A stretch of 64,000 bases of DNA, from positions 49,765-113,764 of the forward strand of contig CAJYOI010000015.1 in NCBI GenBank assembly GCA_913776045.1. Reading direction: 5' to 3'. The notes under the pieces were generated by a model, which was not told the DNA's origin, did not search any database, and saw only the letters and a program-made list of their open reading frames with translations. The position numbers and the translations under genes were made by a program. Source of the stretch: an uncultured Sphingomonas sp. (GTDB lineage: Bacteria > Pseudomonadota > Alphaproteobacteria > Sphingomonadales > Sphingomonadaceae). Positions 8,835 through 17,818 of the stretch are shown here, piece after piece (position 1 is the stretch's first letter; each line of letters opens with the position of its first letter).

Positions 8835-9377
8835 TTATTTCGGTGCGAGCACCATGAGCATCTGACGCCCCTCCATCCGCGGATAGGCCTCGACCTTGGC
8901 GACTTCGGCAACCTGCTCCGCGACACGCTGAAGCACCGCCATGCCGAGCTGGCCGTGGCTGAGCTCGCGACCGCGAAAGCGCATGGTGACCTTAACCTTG
9001 TCACCTTCCTCGATGAACTCGACGACCTTCTTCATCTTGGTGTCATAGTCGTGGTCGTCGATGTTCGGACGCATCTTGATCTCCTTGATCTCCTGCGTCT
9101 TCTGCGACTTGCGGGCGAGGTTCGCCTTCTTCTGCGCCTCGTACTTATACTTGCCCACGTCCAGGAACTTGGCGACGGGCGGGTCGGCGTTCGGCGACAC
9201 CTCGACCAGATCGAGTCCGACTTCCGCGGCAGCCTCGATAGCAGCGCGCGTATACATCACACCCAGATTCTCGCCCTCGTGATCAATCACGCGGACCTTC
9301 GGGCTCTGGATGAATTCGTTGAACCGGGGGCCGTTCATTGCCGGCTGCATCGGTCGGCGCATCATTGGCGGACGGAT
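8835..9377 (-). CDS. infC: Translation initiation factor IF-3, probable ATC start
   Basis: IF-3 binds the 30S subunit and checks start-codon fidelity. The protein shows the N-domain ([26 protein letters not shown]), the basic linker ([17 protein letters not shown]) and the C-domain ([35 protein letters not shown]). The first ATG (9365) is 20 nt from the only good Shine-Dalgarno (AGGAG, 9386-9390). An in-frame ATC at 9377 is 8 nt from it and adds I-R-P-P. In many bacteria infC starts at AUU or another rare codon that IF-3 itself discriminates against, giving autoregulation, so ATC is proposed (180 residues). thrS lies 69 bp upstream. rpmI and rplT do not follow. Confidence 0.93.
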   Translation of the reverse strand: MRPPMMRRPMQPAMNGPRFNEFIQSPKVRVIDHEGENLGVMYTRAAIEAAAEVGLDLVEVSPNADPPVAKFLDVGKYKYEAQKKANLARKSQKTQEIKEIKMRPNIDDHDYDTKMKKVVEFIEEGDKVKVTMRFRGRELSHGQLGMAVLQRVAEQVAEVAKVEAYPRMEGRQMLMVLAPK

Positions 9378-9385
9378 AGTCGAGT

Positions 9386-9390
9386 CTCCT
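9386..9390 (-). promoter_or_regulatory. Shine-Dalgarno deciding the infC start
   Basis: AGGAG on the minus strand lies 8 nt before an in-frame ATC (9377) and 20 nt before the first ATG (9365). The spacing favours ATC as the initiator. Confidence 0.65.
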
Positions 9391-9446
9391 GTAGTAATTC
9401 CGGCGCTCTATATAGGCAAAACGCGGTAAAAGCGAAAGTGGCCCCG

Positions 9447-11453
9447 TCAGCGCAAATCGGGCGGCGTCGCTTCATCGCGCAACCGGGTTACGATCTCGTC
9501 GAGGCTTACGAATTCCTGGCGATCCGAACCCAGGCGACGCACGGCGACCTTGCCCTCCTCCGCCTCGCGTTTGCCGACGACAAGCAACGCCGGGACTTTC
9601 GCCAGCGAATGTTCGCGCACCTTGTAGTTGATCTTTTCGTTGCGCAGATCGGTGTCGACGCGGATGCCGGCCGCCCGCAGCTTGGCCGCGACCTCCTTGG
9701 CATAGTCGTCCGCGTCCGACACGATCGTCGCGACGACCGCCTGCACCGGCGCCAGCCACATTGGGAAGCGACCGGCGTGGTGTTCGATCAGGATGCCGAT
9801 GAAGCGCTCGAACGTGCCCAGGATCGCACGGTGGAGCATCACCGGGCGGTGACGCTCGCCGTCCTCGCCGACATAGCTGGCGTCCAGCCGGTCGGGCAGC
9901 ACGCGGTCCGACTGGATGGTGCCGACCTGCCACGTCCGGCCGATCGCATCGGTCAGGTGAAATTCGAGCTTCGGGGCGTAGAAGGCGCCCTCGCCCGGCA
10001 GTTCCTCGAACTTGTCCTTGATTTCCTGCGGCAGGTTCGACGCCTGCACCGCGTCGCGCAGTTCCTGTTCGGACCGGTCCCACATCTCGTCGGAGCCGAA
10101 GCGCTTCTCCGGACGCAGCGCCAGCTTCACCGCATAATCGGTGAAGCCCAGATCCTGATAGACCGAGTGCAGCAGCTCGCAGAACTTGCGGACTTCGTCG
10201 ACCAGTTGGTCCTCGCGGACGAAGATATGCGCGTCGTCCTGCGTGAATTGGCGAACGCGCATGATGCCGTGAAGCGCGCCGTGAGGCTCGTTGCGGTGAC
10301 AGCAGCCAAATTCGGCCATGCGGATCGGCAGGTCGCGGTAGGACTTGATGCCCTGCTTGAAGATCAGGACGTGCGCAGGGCAGTTCATCGGCTTCAGCGC
10401 CATCAGATCGGCATCGCCGGACAGGATCGCGCCCTCGTCCTCGACGTTCGGCACTTCGTCGGGCACGACGAACATGTTTTCGCGATACTTGCCCCAGTGG
10501 CCCGACTGCTCCCACTGGCGCGCGTCCATCAACTGCGGCGTCTTGACCTCGGCATAGTCGGCCGCGTCCAGACGACGGCGCATATATGCCTCCATCTGGC
10601 GCCACAGGATGAAGCCGTTGGGGTGCCAGAACACCGACCCTTGCGCTTCCGACTGGAGGTGGAACAGGTCCATCTCCTGCCCGATCTTGCGGTGATCGCG
10701 CTTGGCGGCTTCCTCCAGCATGTGAAGGTGCGCATCGAGCTGCTTCTTCGACAGCCACCCGGTGCCGTAGATGCGGCTGAGCATCGCATTCTTTTGGTCG
10801 CCGCGCCAATAGGCGCCCGAGACACGGGTCAGCTTGAACGCGGCCGGATCGAGCTTGCCGGTCGAGGCGAGATGCGGTCCGCGGCACATGTCGAGCCACG
10901 CGTCCTCGCCGCGACCGGCGCGATAGACGGTGAGTTCCTCGCCCTCGGGCAGCTCGGCGGCCCACTGCGCCTTGAACATCTCGCCCTGCTGCTCCCAGCG
11001 CGCGATCAGATCGGCGCGGCTCCACACTTCGCGGATCAGCGGCTCGTCCTTCGCGATGATCTCGCGCATCTTCGCTTCGATCGCGGGCAGATCTTCCTCG
11101 GTAAACGGCCGGTCCTTCGGCGCGAAGTCGTAATAGAAGCCATCGTCGGTCGCCGGTCCGAAGGTGATCTGCGTGCCGGGAAACAGCGCCTGCACCGCCT
11201 CGGCCAGGACATGCGCGAAATCGTGACGCGCGAGTTCCAGCGCGTCCGCCTCGTCCTTCGACGTGACGAGCGCCAGCTGGGCATCGCCCTCGAACGGACG
11301 CATGATATCGCGCAGCTCGCCATCGACGCGCGCGGCGATCGCCGCCTTGGCCAGGCCCGGCCCGATCGCCGCGGCGATATCCGCCGGGGTAGTCCCCGGG
11401 GCTACCTCACGGACGGAACCGTCGGGCAGCGAGATGCGGAAATGCGCGGACAT
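9447..11453 (-). CDS. thrS: Threonyl-tRNA synthetase
   Basis: This enzyme charges tRNA-Thr. The 668-residue protein has the usual order: an N-terminal TGS domain ([23 protein letters not shown]), the editing/SAD domain ([17 protein letters not shown], and [11 protein letters not shown]), the class II core with motif 2 ([12 protein letters not shown]) and zinc ligands ([15 protein letters not shown], and a His near [12 protein letters not shown]), and the C-terminal anticodon-binding domain ([15 protein letters not shown]). ATG 11453 ([12 protein letters not shown]) is preferred to the ORF start at 11516, which adds an unrelated Arg/Pro-rich leader. It is followed by infC in the same direction, a conserved pairing. 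Confidence 0.97.
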   Translation of the reverse strand: MSAHFRISLPDGSVREVAPGTTPADIAAAIGPGLAKAAIAARVDGELRDIMRPFEGDAQLALVTSKDEADALELARHDFAHVLAEAVQALFPGTQITFGPATDDGFYYDFAPKDRPFTEEDLPAIEAKMREIIAKDEPLIREVWSRADLIARWEQQGEMFKAQWAAELPEGEELTVYRAGRGEDAWLDMCRGPHLASTGKLDPAAFKLTRVSGAYWRGDQKNAMLSRIYGTGWLSKKQLDAHLHMLEEAAKRDHRKIGQEMDLFHLQSEAQGSVFWHPNGFILWRQMEAYMRRRLDAADYAEVKTPQLMDARQWEQSGHWGKYRENMFVVPDEVPNVEDEGAILSGDADLMALKPMNCPAHVLIFKQGIKSYRDLPIRMAEFGCCHRNEPHGALHGIMRVRQFTQDDAHIFVREDQLVDEVRKFCELLHSVYQDLGFTDYAVKLALRPEKRFGSDEMWDRSEQELRDAVQASNLPQEIKDKFEELPGEGAFYAPKLEFHLTDAIGRTWQVGTIQSDRVLPDRLDASYVGEDGERHRPVMLHRAILGTFERFIGILIEHHAGRFPMWLAPVQAVVATIVSDADDYAKEVAAKLRAAGIRVDTDLRNEKINYKVREHSLAKVPALLVVGKREAEEGKVAVRRLGSDRQEFVSLDEIVTRLRDEATPPDLR

Positions 11454-11534
11454 GGGACAAGGAACCTTCGTTGAATGGAAGGCGCGCCTATGCCGCGGAG
11501 AGGGGGTGTTACGCAAGGCGCGTCGGCAGCGTAC

Positions 11535-12356
11535 TCAGGCGAGGCCGAACGGAATCACCAGATTGTCGCTGTCGTGGCCGATCCGCGCGCGACCCAGGTA
11601 CGGCACGCCCATTTCGCGGCACCAGCGCTGCATCATCACCTCCAGCGACTCGCCGAAGTCCGCTTCGGTGTCGCCATCGGGCACGTCGGTGACGGCACCC
11701 AGCCGCACGCCCGCGAGTCCCTTCAGCTGCGTCGCGTTCGCCATCTGAAACAGGAGGCGGTCGATCCGGTAATAGGCCTCACCCACCTCCTCGATGTAGA
11801 GGACATGGTCGGTCAGGTCCGGCATCCACGGCGTCCCGATCAACGTGCACAGGATGACGAGGTTGAACGCCGCGGCGGGCTGGCCGCCCAGCGTCGGCTC
11901 CAGCACCGACCGGTCGCGGTTGACCAGCCAGCTCAGCGCGCGACCGACCGGCATGCCCTTCGACGCTTCGCTGACGTTCGACGCCATCGGCCCATGCACC
12001 GGCCGCCCGATCCGCCGCGCATAGAGCGCGCCGAGCAGGAAACCCATGTCGGAAAAGCCCATATAGCTCTTCTCGCGCGCTGCCGATTTCAGTTCGGGCA
12101 TCACCATCTGCAGGATACGGTTCGACCCGTACCCGCCGCGCGCGAACCAGATCGCGTCGATGCCAGGGTCGTTGGCATGGCGCAGGAACGCTTCGGCCCG
12201 CAATTCGTCGGGGCCGGCGAAATGCCCGGCCTGGGCGAAGCATTGCTGATCGATGACCAAATCGACCTGCGGATAATAGAGCGCGGTGAAGGCCGCGACG
12301 CGGGCGGCACCGGCCGGCGTGATGGACCGCGCGGGCGCGCAGACGGCAATTTTCAT
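11535..12356 (-). CDS. ldcA: LD-carboxypeptidase (peptidase family S66)
   Basis: S66 enzymes cut the L-D bond releasing the terminal D-Ala from murein tetrapeptides in the cytoplasm. The 273-residue protein begins MKIAVCAPARSIT, carries WFARGGYGSNRIL and the GFSD segment expected to hold the nucleophile Ser, then YIEEVGEAYYRIDRLL with the Glu of the triad, and ends GHDSDNLVIPFG with the His. ATG 12356 was chosen over an ORF start 86 codons upstream, which crosses the divergent promoter region. The Mur-ligase gene is divergent 94 bp away; the product tripeptide is the substrate of Mpl-type ligases, so the two may act in sequence. Confidence 0.88.
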   Translation of the reverse strand: MKIAVCAPARSITPAGAARVAAFTALYYPQVDLVIDQQCFAQAGHFAGPDELRAEAFLRHANDPGIDAIWFARGGYGSNRILQMVMPELKSAAREKSYMGFSDMGFLLGALYARRIGRPVHGPMASNVSEASKGMPVGRALSWLVNRDRSVLEPTLGGQPAAAFNLVILCTLIGTPWMPDLTDHVLYIEEVGEAYYRIDRLLFQMANATQLKGLAGVRLGAVTDVPDGDTEADFGESLEVMMQRWCREMGVPYLGRARIGHDSDNLVIPFGLA

Positions 12357-12450
12357 TCCTAACGCCCCTCGCTTCTCGCCCGGTGCTGGATCGCCCACGG
12401 CGGACGTTCCGTGGGTTGCTCCCGTACGCGCAGGTCGATAGCGCGGGCAC

Positions 12451-13845
12451 ATGGTTTCCGGCAAACGCTTCTTCTTCGTCGGCATCGGCGGTTCCGGCAT
12501 GATGCCGCTGGCGATGATCCTGGCCGCGCGTGGTGCGATCGTCGCGGGCTCCGACCGTGGGCTCGACCAAGGCCGCGTGCCGGCCAAGTTCGCCGCGCTG
12601 GAGGCGCTGGGCATCGCGCTGCATCCTCAGGACGGCAGCGGCATCGTCTCCGCGGAGCAGACCGTCGTCGCTTCGGCCGCAGTCGAGGATACGGTCGCCG
12701 ACATCGTCGCCGCCAGCCGCGTCGGCGCCCCGAGGATGACGCGAGCCGAATTGAACGCCACGCTGTTCAACGCCGCCGACCTGTCGATCGGCATCGCGGG
12801 CACCAGCGGCAAGTCGACCGTGACCGGCATGATCGGCTGGATCCTCGACCGCGTCGGGCGCGCGCCCACGGTAATGAACGGCGCGGTGATGAAGAACTTC
12901 GTCCGCGCCGACAGCCCCTTCGCCAGCGCCCTGATCGGCAGCGACGCGAGTTATGTCAGCGAGGTCGACGAAAGCGACGGCTCGATCGCGCTCTATCGCC
13001 CGACGATCGCGGTGCTGAACAACGTCAGCCTAGATCACAAGTCGCTCGACGAACTACGCCAGTTGTTCGGCGACTTCGCAGGCAAGGCGCGGACGACCGT
13101 GCTCAATATCGGCGACGCAGAAACCGCGGCGTTGGCGACGGCGTTGGATCGCGACCGCCTGGTCACGTTCGCGGTCGATCGCGATGCCGATCTGAGTGCA
13201 CGTAACCTGGTCGAACAGGCCTATACCGTGTCGTTCGACCTGATGATCGATGGCGAAGCCTACCCCGTAACGCTCGCCGTCCCCGGCCGGCACAACGTCG
13301 CCAACGCGCTGGCGGCACTGGGCGCGGTTCGCGCGGCCAGCGTTCCACTGGACGACGCCATCGCCGCCATCACCGAGTTCACGGGGCTTCGCCGTCGCTT
13401 CGATCTGGTCGGCGAAGCGGGCGGCGTCGCGGTGATCGACGATTTCGGGCACAACCCCGACAAGATCGCAGCAACGCTGGCGACGCTCCACGCCTTCCCC
13501 GGCCGCCTGCTGCTCCTGTTCCAACCCCACGGCTACGGCCCGCTGAAAGTGATGCGCCGTGAGCTGGTGGCGACATTCCTCGACGGGCTGAAGGACGGCG
13601 ACCTGCTGGTCCTGCCCGACCCCGTCTACCAGGGCGGCACCGTCGCGCGTGAGGTCGGCAGCGCGCAGATCGTCGACGACATCATGGTCGGTGGCGGCCA
13701 GGCGATGCACATCCCCGACCGCGCGGCGGCGGCGGCGCATCTAGTCGCCCAGGCCCGCCCTGGCGACCGCATCGTCGTGATGGGCGCCCGCGACGACACG
13801 CTCAGCCTGCTCGCCGCCGACATGGTCGAGCGCCTTCGAGGTTAA
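12451..13845 (+). CDS. Mur ligase family protein, MurC/Mpl-like
   Basis: The protein (464 residues) has the three Mur-ligase domains: an N-terminal UDP-sugar fold ([22 protein letters not shown]), an ATP-binding centre with an altered P-loop ([16 protein letters not shown], where MurC and Mpl usually have GTHGKTT), and a C-terminal domain ([36 protein letters not shown]). MurC adds L-Ala to UDP-MurNAc; Mpl attaches a recycled tripeptide. Its divergence from an LD-carboxypeptidase gene favours the recycling role, but the altered P-loop puts it outside typical MurC or Mpl. No other mur genes adjoin it, so it is unlikely to be the main MurC. The stop overlaps that of the next, convergent gene. 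Confidence 0.8.
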   Translation: MVSGKRFFFVGIGGSGMMPLAMILAARGAIVAGSDRGLDQGRVPAKFAALEALGIALHPQDGSGIVSAEQTVVASAAVEDTVADIVAASRVGAPRMTRAELNATLFNAADLSIGIAGTSGKSTVTGMIGWILDRVGRAPTVMNGAVMKNFVRADSPFASALIGSDASYVSEVDESDGSIALYRPTIAVLNNVSLDHKSLDELRQLFGDFAGKARTTVLNIGDAETAALATALDRDRLVTFAVDRDADLSARNLVEQAYTVSFDLMIDGEAYPVTLAVPGRHNVANALAALGAVRAASVPLDDAIAAITEFTGLRRRFDLVGEAGGVAVIDDFGHNPDKIAATLATLHAFPGRLLLLFQPHGYGPLKVMRRELVATFLDGLKDGDLLVLPDPVYQGGTVAREVGSAQIVDDIMVGGGQAMHIPDRAAAAAHLVAQARPGDRIVVMGARDDTLSLLAADMVERLRG

Positions 13846-14138
13846 TTCCTAGCGGTATCTCCGCCGCCGCCGACGACTTCGGCGGGGTCGAGCCCCTGCT
13901 TCTTCAGGAAGTCGAACAGCGCGATCGCCAGCCGCTGTGCGCCCGGCACGGTCATCACGACGCGGCTGTTGGCGACGAACTGCATGGGCGACGGCGCGGC
14001 GGGCTCCGCCATCTTCAGCGTCGCCAGAGTCACGCGGACGGTGCCCGCATGCAGATCGAACGCGATCGCTTCGTCAGCGAAGATATCGGACACGAACGGA
14101 TTGGAAACGACGGGCACGCCGCCGGCGGTGTTGGCCAT
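13842..14138 (-). CDS. Small conserved-looking protein, possibly DUF3467-like
   Basis: A 98-residue soluble protein with a good GGAG site 8 nt before ATG 14138. The core has a beta-rich part ([22 protein letters not shown]), then [29 protein letters not shown] and a Gly-rich C-terminus. The second half loosely resembles DUF3467 proteins (a strand ending in a Pro, then a helix that includes LxxxLxxxL spacing), but this is a weak visual match. It is convergent with the Mur ligase (stops overlap by 3 bp) and divergent from the palindrome-controlled operon. Function unknown. Confidence 0.7.
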   Translation of the reverse strand: MANTAGGVPVVSNPFVSDIFADEAIAFDLHAGTVRVTLATLKMAEPAAPSPMQFVANSRVVMTVPGAQRLAIALFDFLKKQGLDPAEVVGGGGDTARN

Positions 14139-14207
14139 AAGGAAACTCCGAGAAACCTTTGCGCGACCCATACCGCAGGACGTCCGCCACGCAATTGGAA
14201 AGCGGCC

Positions 14208-14237
14208 TTGACATGACAAGCTCGCTTTACGTAAAGT
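14208..14237 (+). promoter_or_regulatory. Predicted sigma-70-type promoter of the 14274 operon
   Basis: TTGACA (14208-14213) is a perfect -35 hexamer. TAAAGT (14232-14237) after 18 bp is a weaker -10. Both lie on or inside the 36-bp palindrome, so repressor binding would block this promoter. Confidence 0.55.
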
Positions 14238-14248
14238 GAGCTTGTCAT
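14213..14248. promoter_or_regulatory. 36-bp palindromic operator
   Basis: Each 18-bp arm reads ATGACAAGCTCGCTTTAC (the other arm has A for G at position 12) and the two join at CGTA-centred TTTACGTAAA. The palindrome covers the promoter 26 bp before the membrane-protein gene whose operon also encodes a small XRE regulator, so autorepression is the simplest reading. Confidence 0.75.
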
Positions 14249-14273
14249 CGAATCCTTTGAGAGGCCAACTGAA

Positions 14274-14696
14274 ATGCGCTCGAACACGCTCGCCGGCAGG
14301 CGCTACCTGCGCCGTTTCTGGCCGACGATGCTCGCCTATGTCGCGGCGCTGTTCTTCGCTGTCTGGGCGACCAAGAACTGGCAGCCGGACGGCGCGCTGC
14401 TCGTCGCGCTGTCGATCCTGCCGGCCCTGCCGATCATCGCGGTGATCGGCGTCATCGGCCTGTACATCGTCGAGGAGCGTGACGAATTCATCCGCGCCCG
14501 GGCTGTGCAGGCGATGCTGATCGGCATGGGCTTCATGCTCGCCGTCGCCAGCGCCTGGGGGTTTCTGGAGGACGGCGGCGTCGTGCCGCATGCGCCGGCC
14601 TATTGGGCGTTCATCCTGTGGTGCCTGGGCTGGGGCATCGCGCAATGCGTGCAGTCGCTGCGCGACCGCATGGCCGGCAGCGGCGACGACGCATGA
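14274..14696 (+). CDS. Four-helix integral membrane protein
   Basis: The 140-residue protein has about four hydrophobic helices (PTMLAYVAALFFAVWA, LLVALSILPALPIIAVIGVIGLYIV, AMLIGMGFMLAVASAWGF, YWAFILWCLGWGIA) and a conserved-looking polar loop (EERDEFIRARAVQ) between helices 2 and 3. It starts at ATG 14274 after GAGAGG. Its stop overlaps the next gene's start (ATGA), so the two are translationally coupled. Pairs of a small inner-membrane protein with a 65-70 residue XRE regulator are widespread in bacteria, but the role of the membrane partner is unknown. Confidence 0.85.
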   Translation: MRSNTLAGRRYLRRFWPTMLAYVAALFFAVWATKNWQPDGALLVALSILPALPIIAVIGVIGLYIVEERDEFIRARAVQAMLIGMGFMLAVASAWGFLEDGGVVPHAPAYWAFILWCLGWGIAQCVQSLRDRMAGSGDDA

Positions 14697-14899
14697 ACAA
14701 CCATATGCGCGCGTTGCGGGCCGAGCGTGGGTGGAGCCAGCAGCATCTGGCCGACCTTCTCGAGGTGTCGCGCCAAAGCGTGAATGCCATCGAGACGGGC
14801 CGTTACGACCCGTCCCTCCCCCTCGCCTTCAAGATCGCCGACGTGTTCGAGCGGCCGATCGAAGCCATCTTCGTCAATCCGAAGGATGCCGTCCAATGA
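14693..14899 (+). CDS. Small XRE-family HTH transcriptional regulator
   Basis: A 68-residue protein that is almost only a helix-turn-helix: MRALRAERGWSQQHLADLLE, SRQSVNAIETGRYDPSLPLA and a short C-terminal part ending in FERPIEAIFVNP. Such compact regulators usually dimerise and bind a palindrome at their own operon promoter; a 36-bp palindrome lies there (14213-14248). It overlaps the membrane-protein gene upstream and the hydrolase gene downstream, each by ATGA, so all three are made in fixed proportion. Confidence 0.92.
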   Translation: MNNHMRALRAERGWSQQHLADLLEVSRQSVNAIETGRYDPSLPLAFKIADVFERPIEAIFVNPKDAVQ

Positions 14900-15768
14900 A
14901 ACGCCCCAGCCTGTTCTTCCTGATCCTCGCCGCCGTTTTTATCCCGATGATCGCGAAGGCGCAGAGCCCCGCGATTGTCCAGCGCGATCATATTTCGATC
15001 CGCGACGAGGGCGGTAGCGGGCCGACCGTCATCCTGATTCCTGGCCTGTCCTCGCCGCGCGCGGTGTGGGACGGGGTGGTGCCGGGACTGAAGGCGCGGC
15101 ACCATGTGCTGACCGTGCAAATCAACGGTTTCGGCGGCGACGATCCACGGGCTAATGTCAAGCCAGGCATTCTCGACGGAATCGTGACCGAGCTCGACGG
15201 CTATGTCCGCGAAAACAGGATCGCCAAGCCAGCGGTCGTCGGCCACTCGATGGGCGGGCTGGTCGCGATGATGCTGACGATTCGCAATCCCTACAGCGTC
15301 GGCCGCGTGATGGTCGTCGATGCGCTGCCCTTCATCGGCACGCTGTTCCAGGGCGAGGCAAGCGTCGCCGCAGTGACGCCCAGTGCCGCCCGGATGCGCG
15401 ACATGATCGCGGCTGCGCCGGTCGCCAAGTCCCCGGTGACGAGCGACCCCGGCGGCATCTGGTCGATGACGCCCGCCGGCCGCATCCAGGTCGGCGAATG
15501 GAGCCGCCACGCCGATCCTCGCGTCGTCGCGCAGGCGATGTACGAAGACATGACGACCGACCTGCGCCCAGATCTCGCCAAGATCGCTGCCAAGCCGTTC
15601 GAGGTGCTGTACGCGACCGGCGCCGGCCCGCAGGCCAAGGCGATCTGGGAGCGTGATTATGCGGGGTCGAGCGCGACCTTGGTCCCGATCGCCGACAGCT
15701 GGCACTTCATCATGCTCGACCAGCCGGCCGCCTTCGCCCGCGCGCTCGACGCGTTCCTGGCGAAGTGA
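14896..15768 (+). CDS. Secreted alpha/beta-hydrolase
   Basis: A 290-residue protein with a signal peptide (MKRPSLFFLILAAVFIPMIAKAQ), an oxyanion region (ILIPGLSSPRAVWDGVV), the nucleophile elbow GHSMGG and a C-terminal DSWHFIMLDQP that carries the catalytic His. It probably cleaves an ester, amide or lactone in the periplasm; the substrate is not deducible. ATG 14896 overlaps the XRE stop as ATGA, so it belongs to the palindrome-controlled operon. Co-regulation of a periplasmic hydrolase with a membrane protein and an XRE regulator suggests an envelope or signal-molecule response. Confidence 0.88.
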   Translation: MKRPSLFFLILAAVFIPMIAKAQSPAIVQRDHISIRDEGGSGPTVILIPGLSSPRAVWDGVVPGLKARHHVLTVQINGFGGDDPRANVKPGILDGIVTELDGYVRENRIAKPAVVGHSMGGLVAMMLTIRNPYSVGRVMVVDALPFIGTLFQGEASVAAVTPSAARMRDMIAAAPVAKSPVTSDPGGIWSMTPAGRIQVGEWSRHADPRVVAQAMYEDMTTDLRPDLAKIAAKPFEVLYATGAGPQAKAIWERDYAGSSATLVPIADSWHFIMLDQPAAFARALDAFLAK

Positions 15769-15815
15769 AGTACGGACACGGGCAGCACTGCGCCGCCCGT
15801 GCCGTTCCCCCGCGA

Positions 15816-16124
15816 TCAGCGTGCCGCAAGCTGACGCTGCTGGCGATCGACGATCATCGCGACCTGCTGATCGGCATCGCGGCGCATTTCGGCAACGCAC
15901 CGGTTCACCCCCAGCTGCTCGATCAATCGACCGCCGTTGAACTGACAGGCGCGGTAGGCGGCACGACGGACGCGGGAATCGAACTGCGCGCGGTGGTCGG
16001 CATCGGCCAGGTCGAGACCACTGCGCGAGACGCGGACGGTAAAGACTTCACGATCCTGCGCCTGCGCGACGACCGGGCACAGCGAAGCGACCGCCGCGAG
16101 GGCGGCGGGGATGACGAACTTCAT
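15816..16124 (-). CDS. UrcA family secreted protein
   Basis: A 102-residue protein with a signal peptide (MKFVIPAALAAVASLCPVVAQAQ) and the UrcA-type core: VRVSRSGLDLADADHRAQFDSRVRRAA, then two Cys (ACQFNGG and NRCVAEM) that could form a disulfide, ending in an Arg/Gln-rich helix. UrcA proteins are small periplasmic proteins frequent in sphingomonads and caulobacters with no proven function. An AGGAG site precedes ATG 16124. It is convergent with the hydrolase operon. Confidence 0.8.
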   Translation of the reverse strand: MKFVIPAALAAVASLCPVVAQAQDREVFTVRVSRSGLDLADADHRAQFDSRVRRAAYRACQFNGGRLIEQLGVNRCVAEMRRDADQQVAMIVDRQQRQLAAR

Positions 16125-16319
16125 GGGGAATCTCCTGCGCGAAGGCAGTCGACCATCGACCGCCTGGCGAATCCGCGAGCACCTCGTGATATGGCGGGCG
16201 CTTGTCGGACGAACGCTCCGATAGTCGACGCTCGTTACGGCGGCGCTACGATGGCATGACGCGCGCGCGTCGGCATTGCTACGGTTTCGCTGACGTCGCT
16301 TCGCTGGCATAGGCGGCGG

Positions 16320-17027
16320 ATGTCCGATCGCCCCCTCGCCTATCACCACACCCCCGGCCGCGGCCCGACCCTGGTCTTCCTGCCCGGCTATGCCAGCGAC
16401 ATGACGGGCACAAAGGCACTGGCTCTGGAGGCCTGGGCCAAGACCCATGGCCGTGCCTGCCTGCGTTTCGACTATTCGGGCTGCGGCGCCAGCCCCGGCC
16501 GGTTCGAGGACGGGACGCTGGAGATGTGGCGCGACGACGCGCTGGCGGCGATCGATCACCTGGTCGAAGGGCCGGTGACGCTCGTCGGATCGTCGATGGG
16601 CGGGTGGATCATGCTGCTCGTCGCACTCGCCCGGCCGGAACGGGTCGCCGCTATGGTCGGTATCGCCGCCGCGCCCGACTTCACGAGCTGGGGGTTTACC
16701 GAGGAGGAGAAGTCGACGATCGCTCGCACCGGCCGTCTCGAACAACCCTCCCCCTATTCCGACCGGCCGACCGTGTTCACCCGCGCCTTCTGGGAATCGG
16801 GCGAGAGCCTGCGGGTGATCTGGCCGAGCATCGCGATCGACTGCCCGGTGCGCCTAATCCACGGTCAGCGCGATGAGGATGTACCGTGGGAGCTGAGCGT
16901 GCAGCTCGCCCGTGCGATCCGTTCAGCCGATGTGCAGACGATCCTGATCAAGGATGGCGACCACCGGCTGTCGCGCGATGCCGATATCGGCACGCTCATC
17001 AGCACGATCGAGATGCTGACGCCATGA
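16320..17027 (+). CDS. Cytoplasmic alpha/beta-hydrolase
   Basis: The 235-residue protein lacks a signal peptide. It has LVFLPGYASDMTGTKA near the oxyanion hole, the FDYSGCGASPG segment, the elbow GSSMGG with the nucleophile Ser, HGQRDEDVPW with the Asp, and DGDHRLSRD with the His. The pattern resembles ABHD10-type acyl-thioesterases and related carboxyl esterases, but the substrate is unknown. Its stop overlaps the TPR gene start (ATGA), and the glyoxalase genes follow, so all may be one transcript. The 195 bp upstream (16125-16319) show no further gene or clear motif. Confidence 0.9.
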   Translation: MSDRPLAYHHTPGRGPTLVFLPGYASDMTGTKALALEAWAKTHGRACLRFDYSGCGASPGRFEDGTLEMWRDDALAAIDHLVEGPVTLVGSSMGGWIMLLVALARPERVAAMVGIAAAPDFTSWGFTEEEKSTIARTGRLEQPSPYSDRPTVFTRAFWESGESLRVIWPSIAIDCPVRLIHGQRDEDVPWELSVQLARAIRSADVQTILIKDGDHRLSRDADIGTLISTIEMLTP

Positions 17028-17764
17028 TCCTGCTTGCCCTTGCCCTCCAGACCGCGGTCACCCCGGCGATCACCGATTCGCAGGATGCGCGGATGCAGCG
17101 CTGCGTCGACCTGGCGGTCGGCGATCCGGCGGCCGCGCAAGCCGAGGCGTCGCGCTGGGTGCTGGCGGGCGGCGGTTTTCGCGCGCAGCAATGCCTGGGC
17201 CGCGCGCAGACGGGCCTAGACCGCTACGATGCGGCGGCGGCGGCCTTTGCCGAGTCCGCGCGCGGCGCCGCTGCGGCGAAGGACGCGCGGGCGGCGCGTT
17301 TCTGGGCGCAATCGGGCAATGCGTGGCTCGCCGCGGGCGATGCGGCGAAAGCCAGGGCCGCGCTCGACACCGCGCTGACGGGGGGCGGCCTGATCGGCCT
17401 CGAACGCGGTGAGGCACACCTCGACCGCGCCCGTTCGCTGGTGGCGGCAGGCGACACCGTCGCCGCGCGCGAGGACATCGATGCGGCGCTGGCCGATGCC
17501 GGTGACGATCCGCTCGCATGGCTGCTGTCCGCAACACTCGCCCGGCGCACGGGCGACCTGCCCCGCGCCCGCACCGACATCGGCAAGGCGCTGGAGCGCG
17601 CCAGCGACGACGCATCGGTCCAGCTTGAGGCCGGCAACATCGCCGCGCTGTCGGGCGATGAAGCCGGCGCCCGTGGTGGCTGGACCCGGGCGGCGCAGAC
17701 CGGCCAGGGAGCCGTCGCGGCATCGGCAAAGGCGGCGCTCGCGCAGTTCGAGGCTGGCAAATAG
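17024..17764 (+). CDS. Tetratricopeptide-repeat protein
   Basis: A 246-residue, Ala-rich helical protein. The N-terminus (MILLALALQTAVTPAI) may be a short signal peptide. TPR-like units follow (LDRYDAAAAAFAESAR, AWLAAGDAAKARAALDTAL, SLVAAGDTVAAREDIDAAL, LARRTGDLPRARTDIGKALE, NIAALSGDEAGARGGWTRA). Such proteins act as protein-binding scaffolds. The start overlaps the hydrolase stop as ATGA. No specific family is recognised. Confidence 0.85.
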   Translation: MILLALALQTAVTPAITDSQDARMQRCVDLAVGDPAAAQAEASRWVLAGGGFRAQQCLGRAQTGLDRYDAAAAAFAESARGAAAAKDARAARFWAQSGNAWLAAGDAAKARAALDTALTGGGLIGLERGEAHLDRARSLVAAGDTVAAREDIDAALADAGDDPLAWLLSATLARRTGDLPRARTDIGKALERASDDASVQLEAGNIAALSGDEAGARGGWTRAAQTGQGAVAASAKAALAQFEAGK

Positions 17765-17818
17765 CGCCTCCGTCCCTATCTTCCGCGGCCTGACACATTC
17801 CCAACGAGGGCGCCGCCG

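Noticed and set aside
8955-11474. 839-codon plus-strand open frame opposite infC and thrS
   Set aside because: It covers two conserved genes on the other strand and has the composition of an antisense shadow.
16125-16319. Possible small gene between the UrcA gene and the hydrolase
   Set aside because: No frame has both a start with ribosome binding site and a sensible protein; no hairpin or operator was seen.
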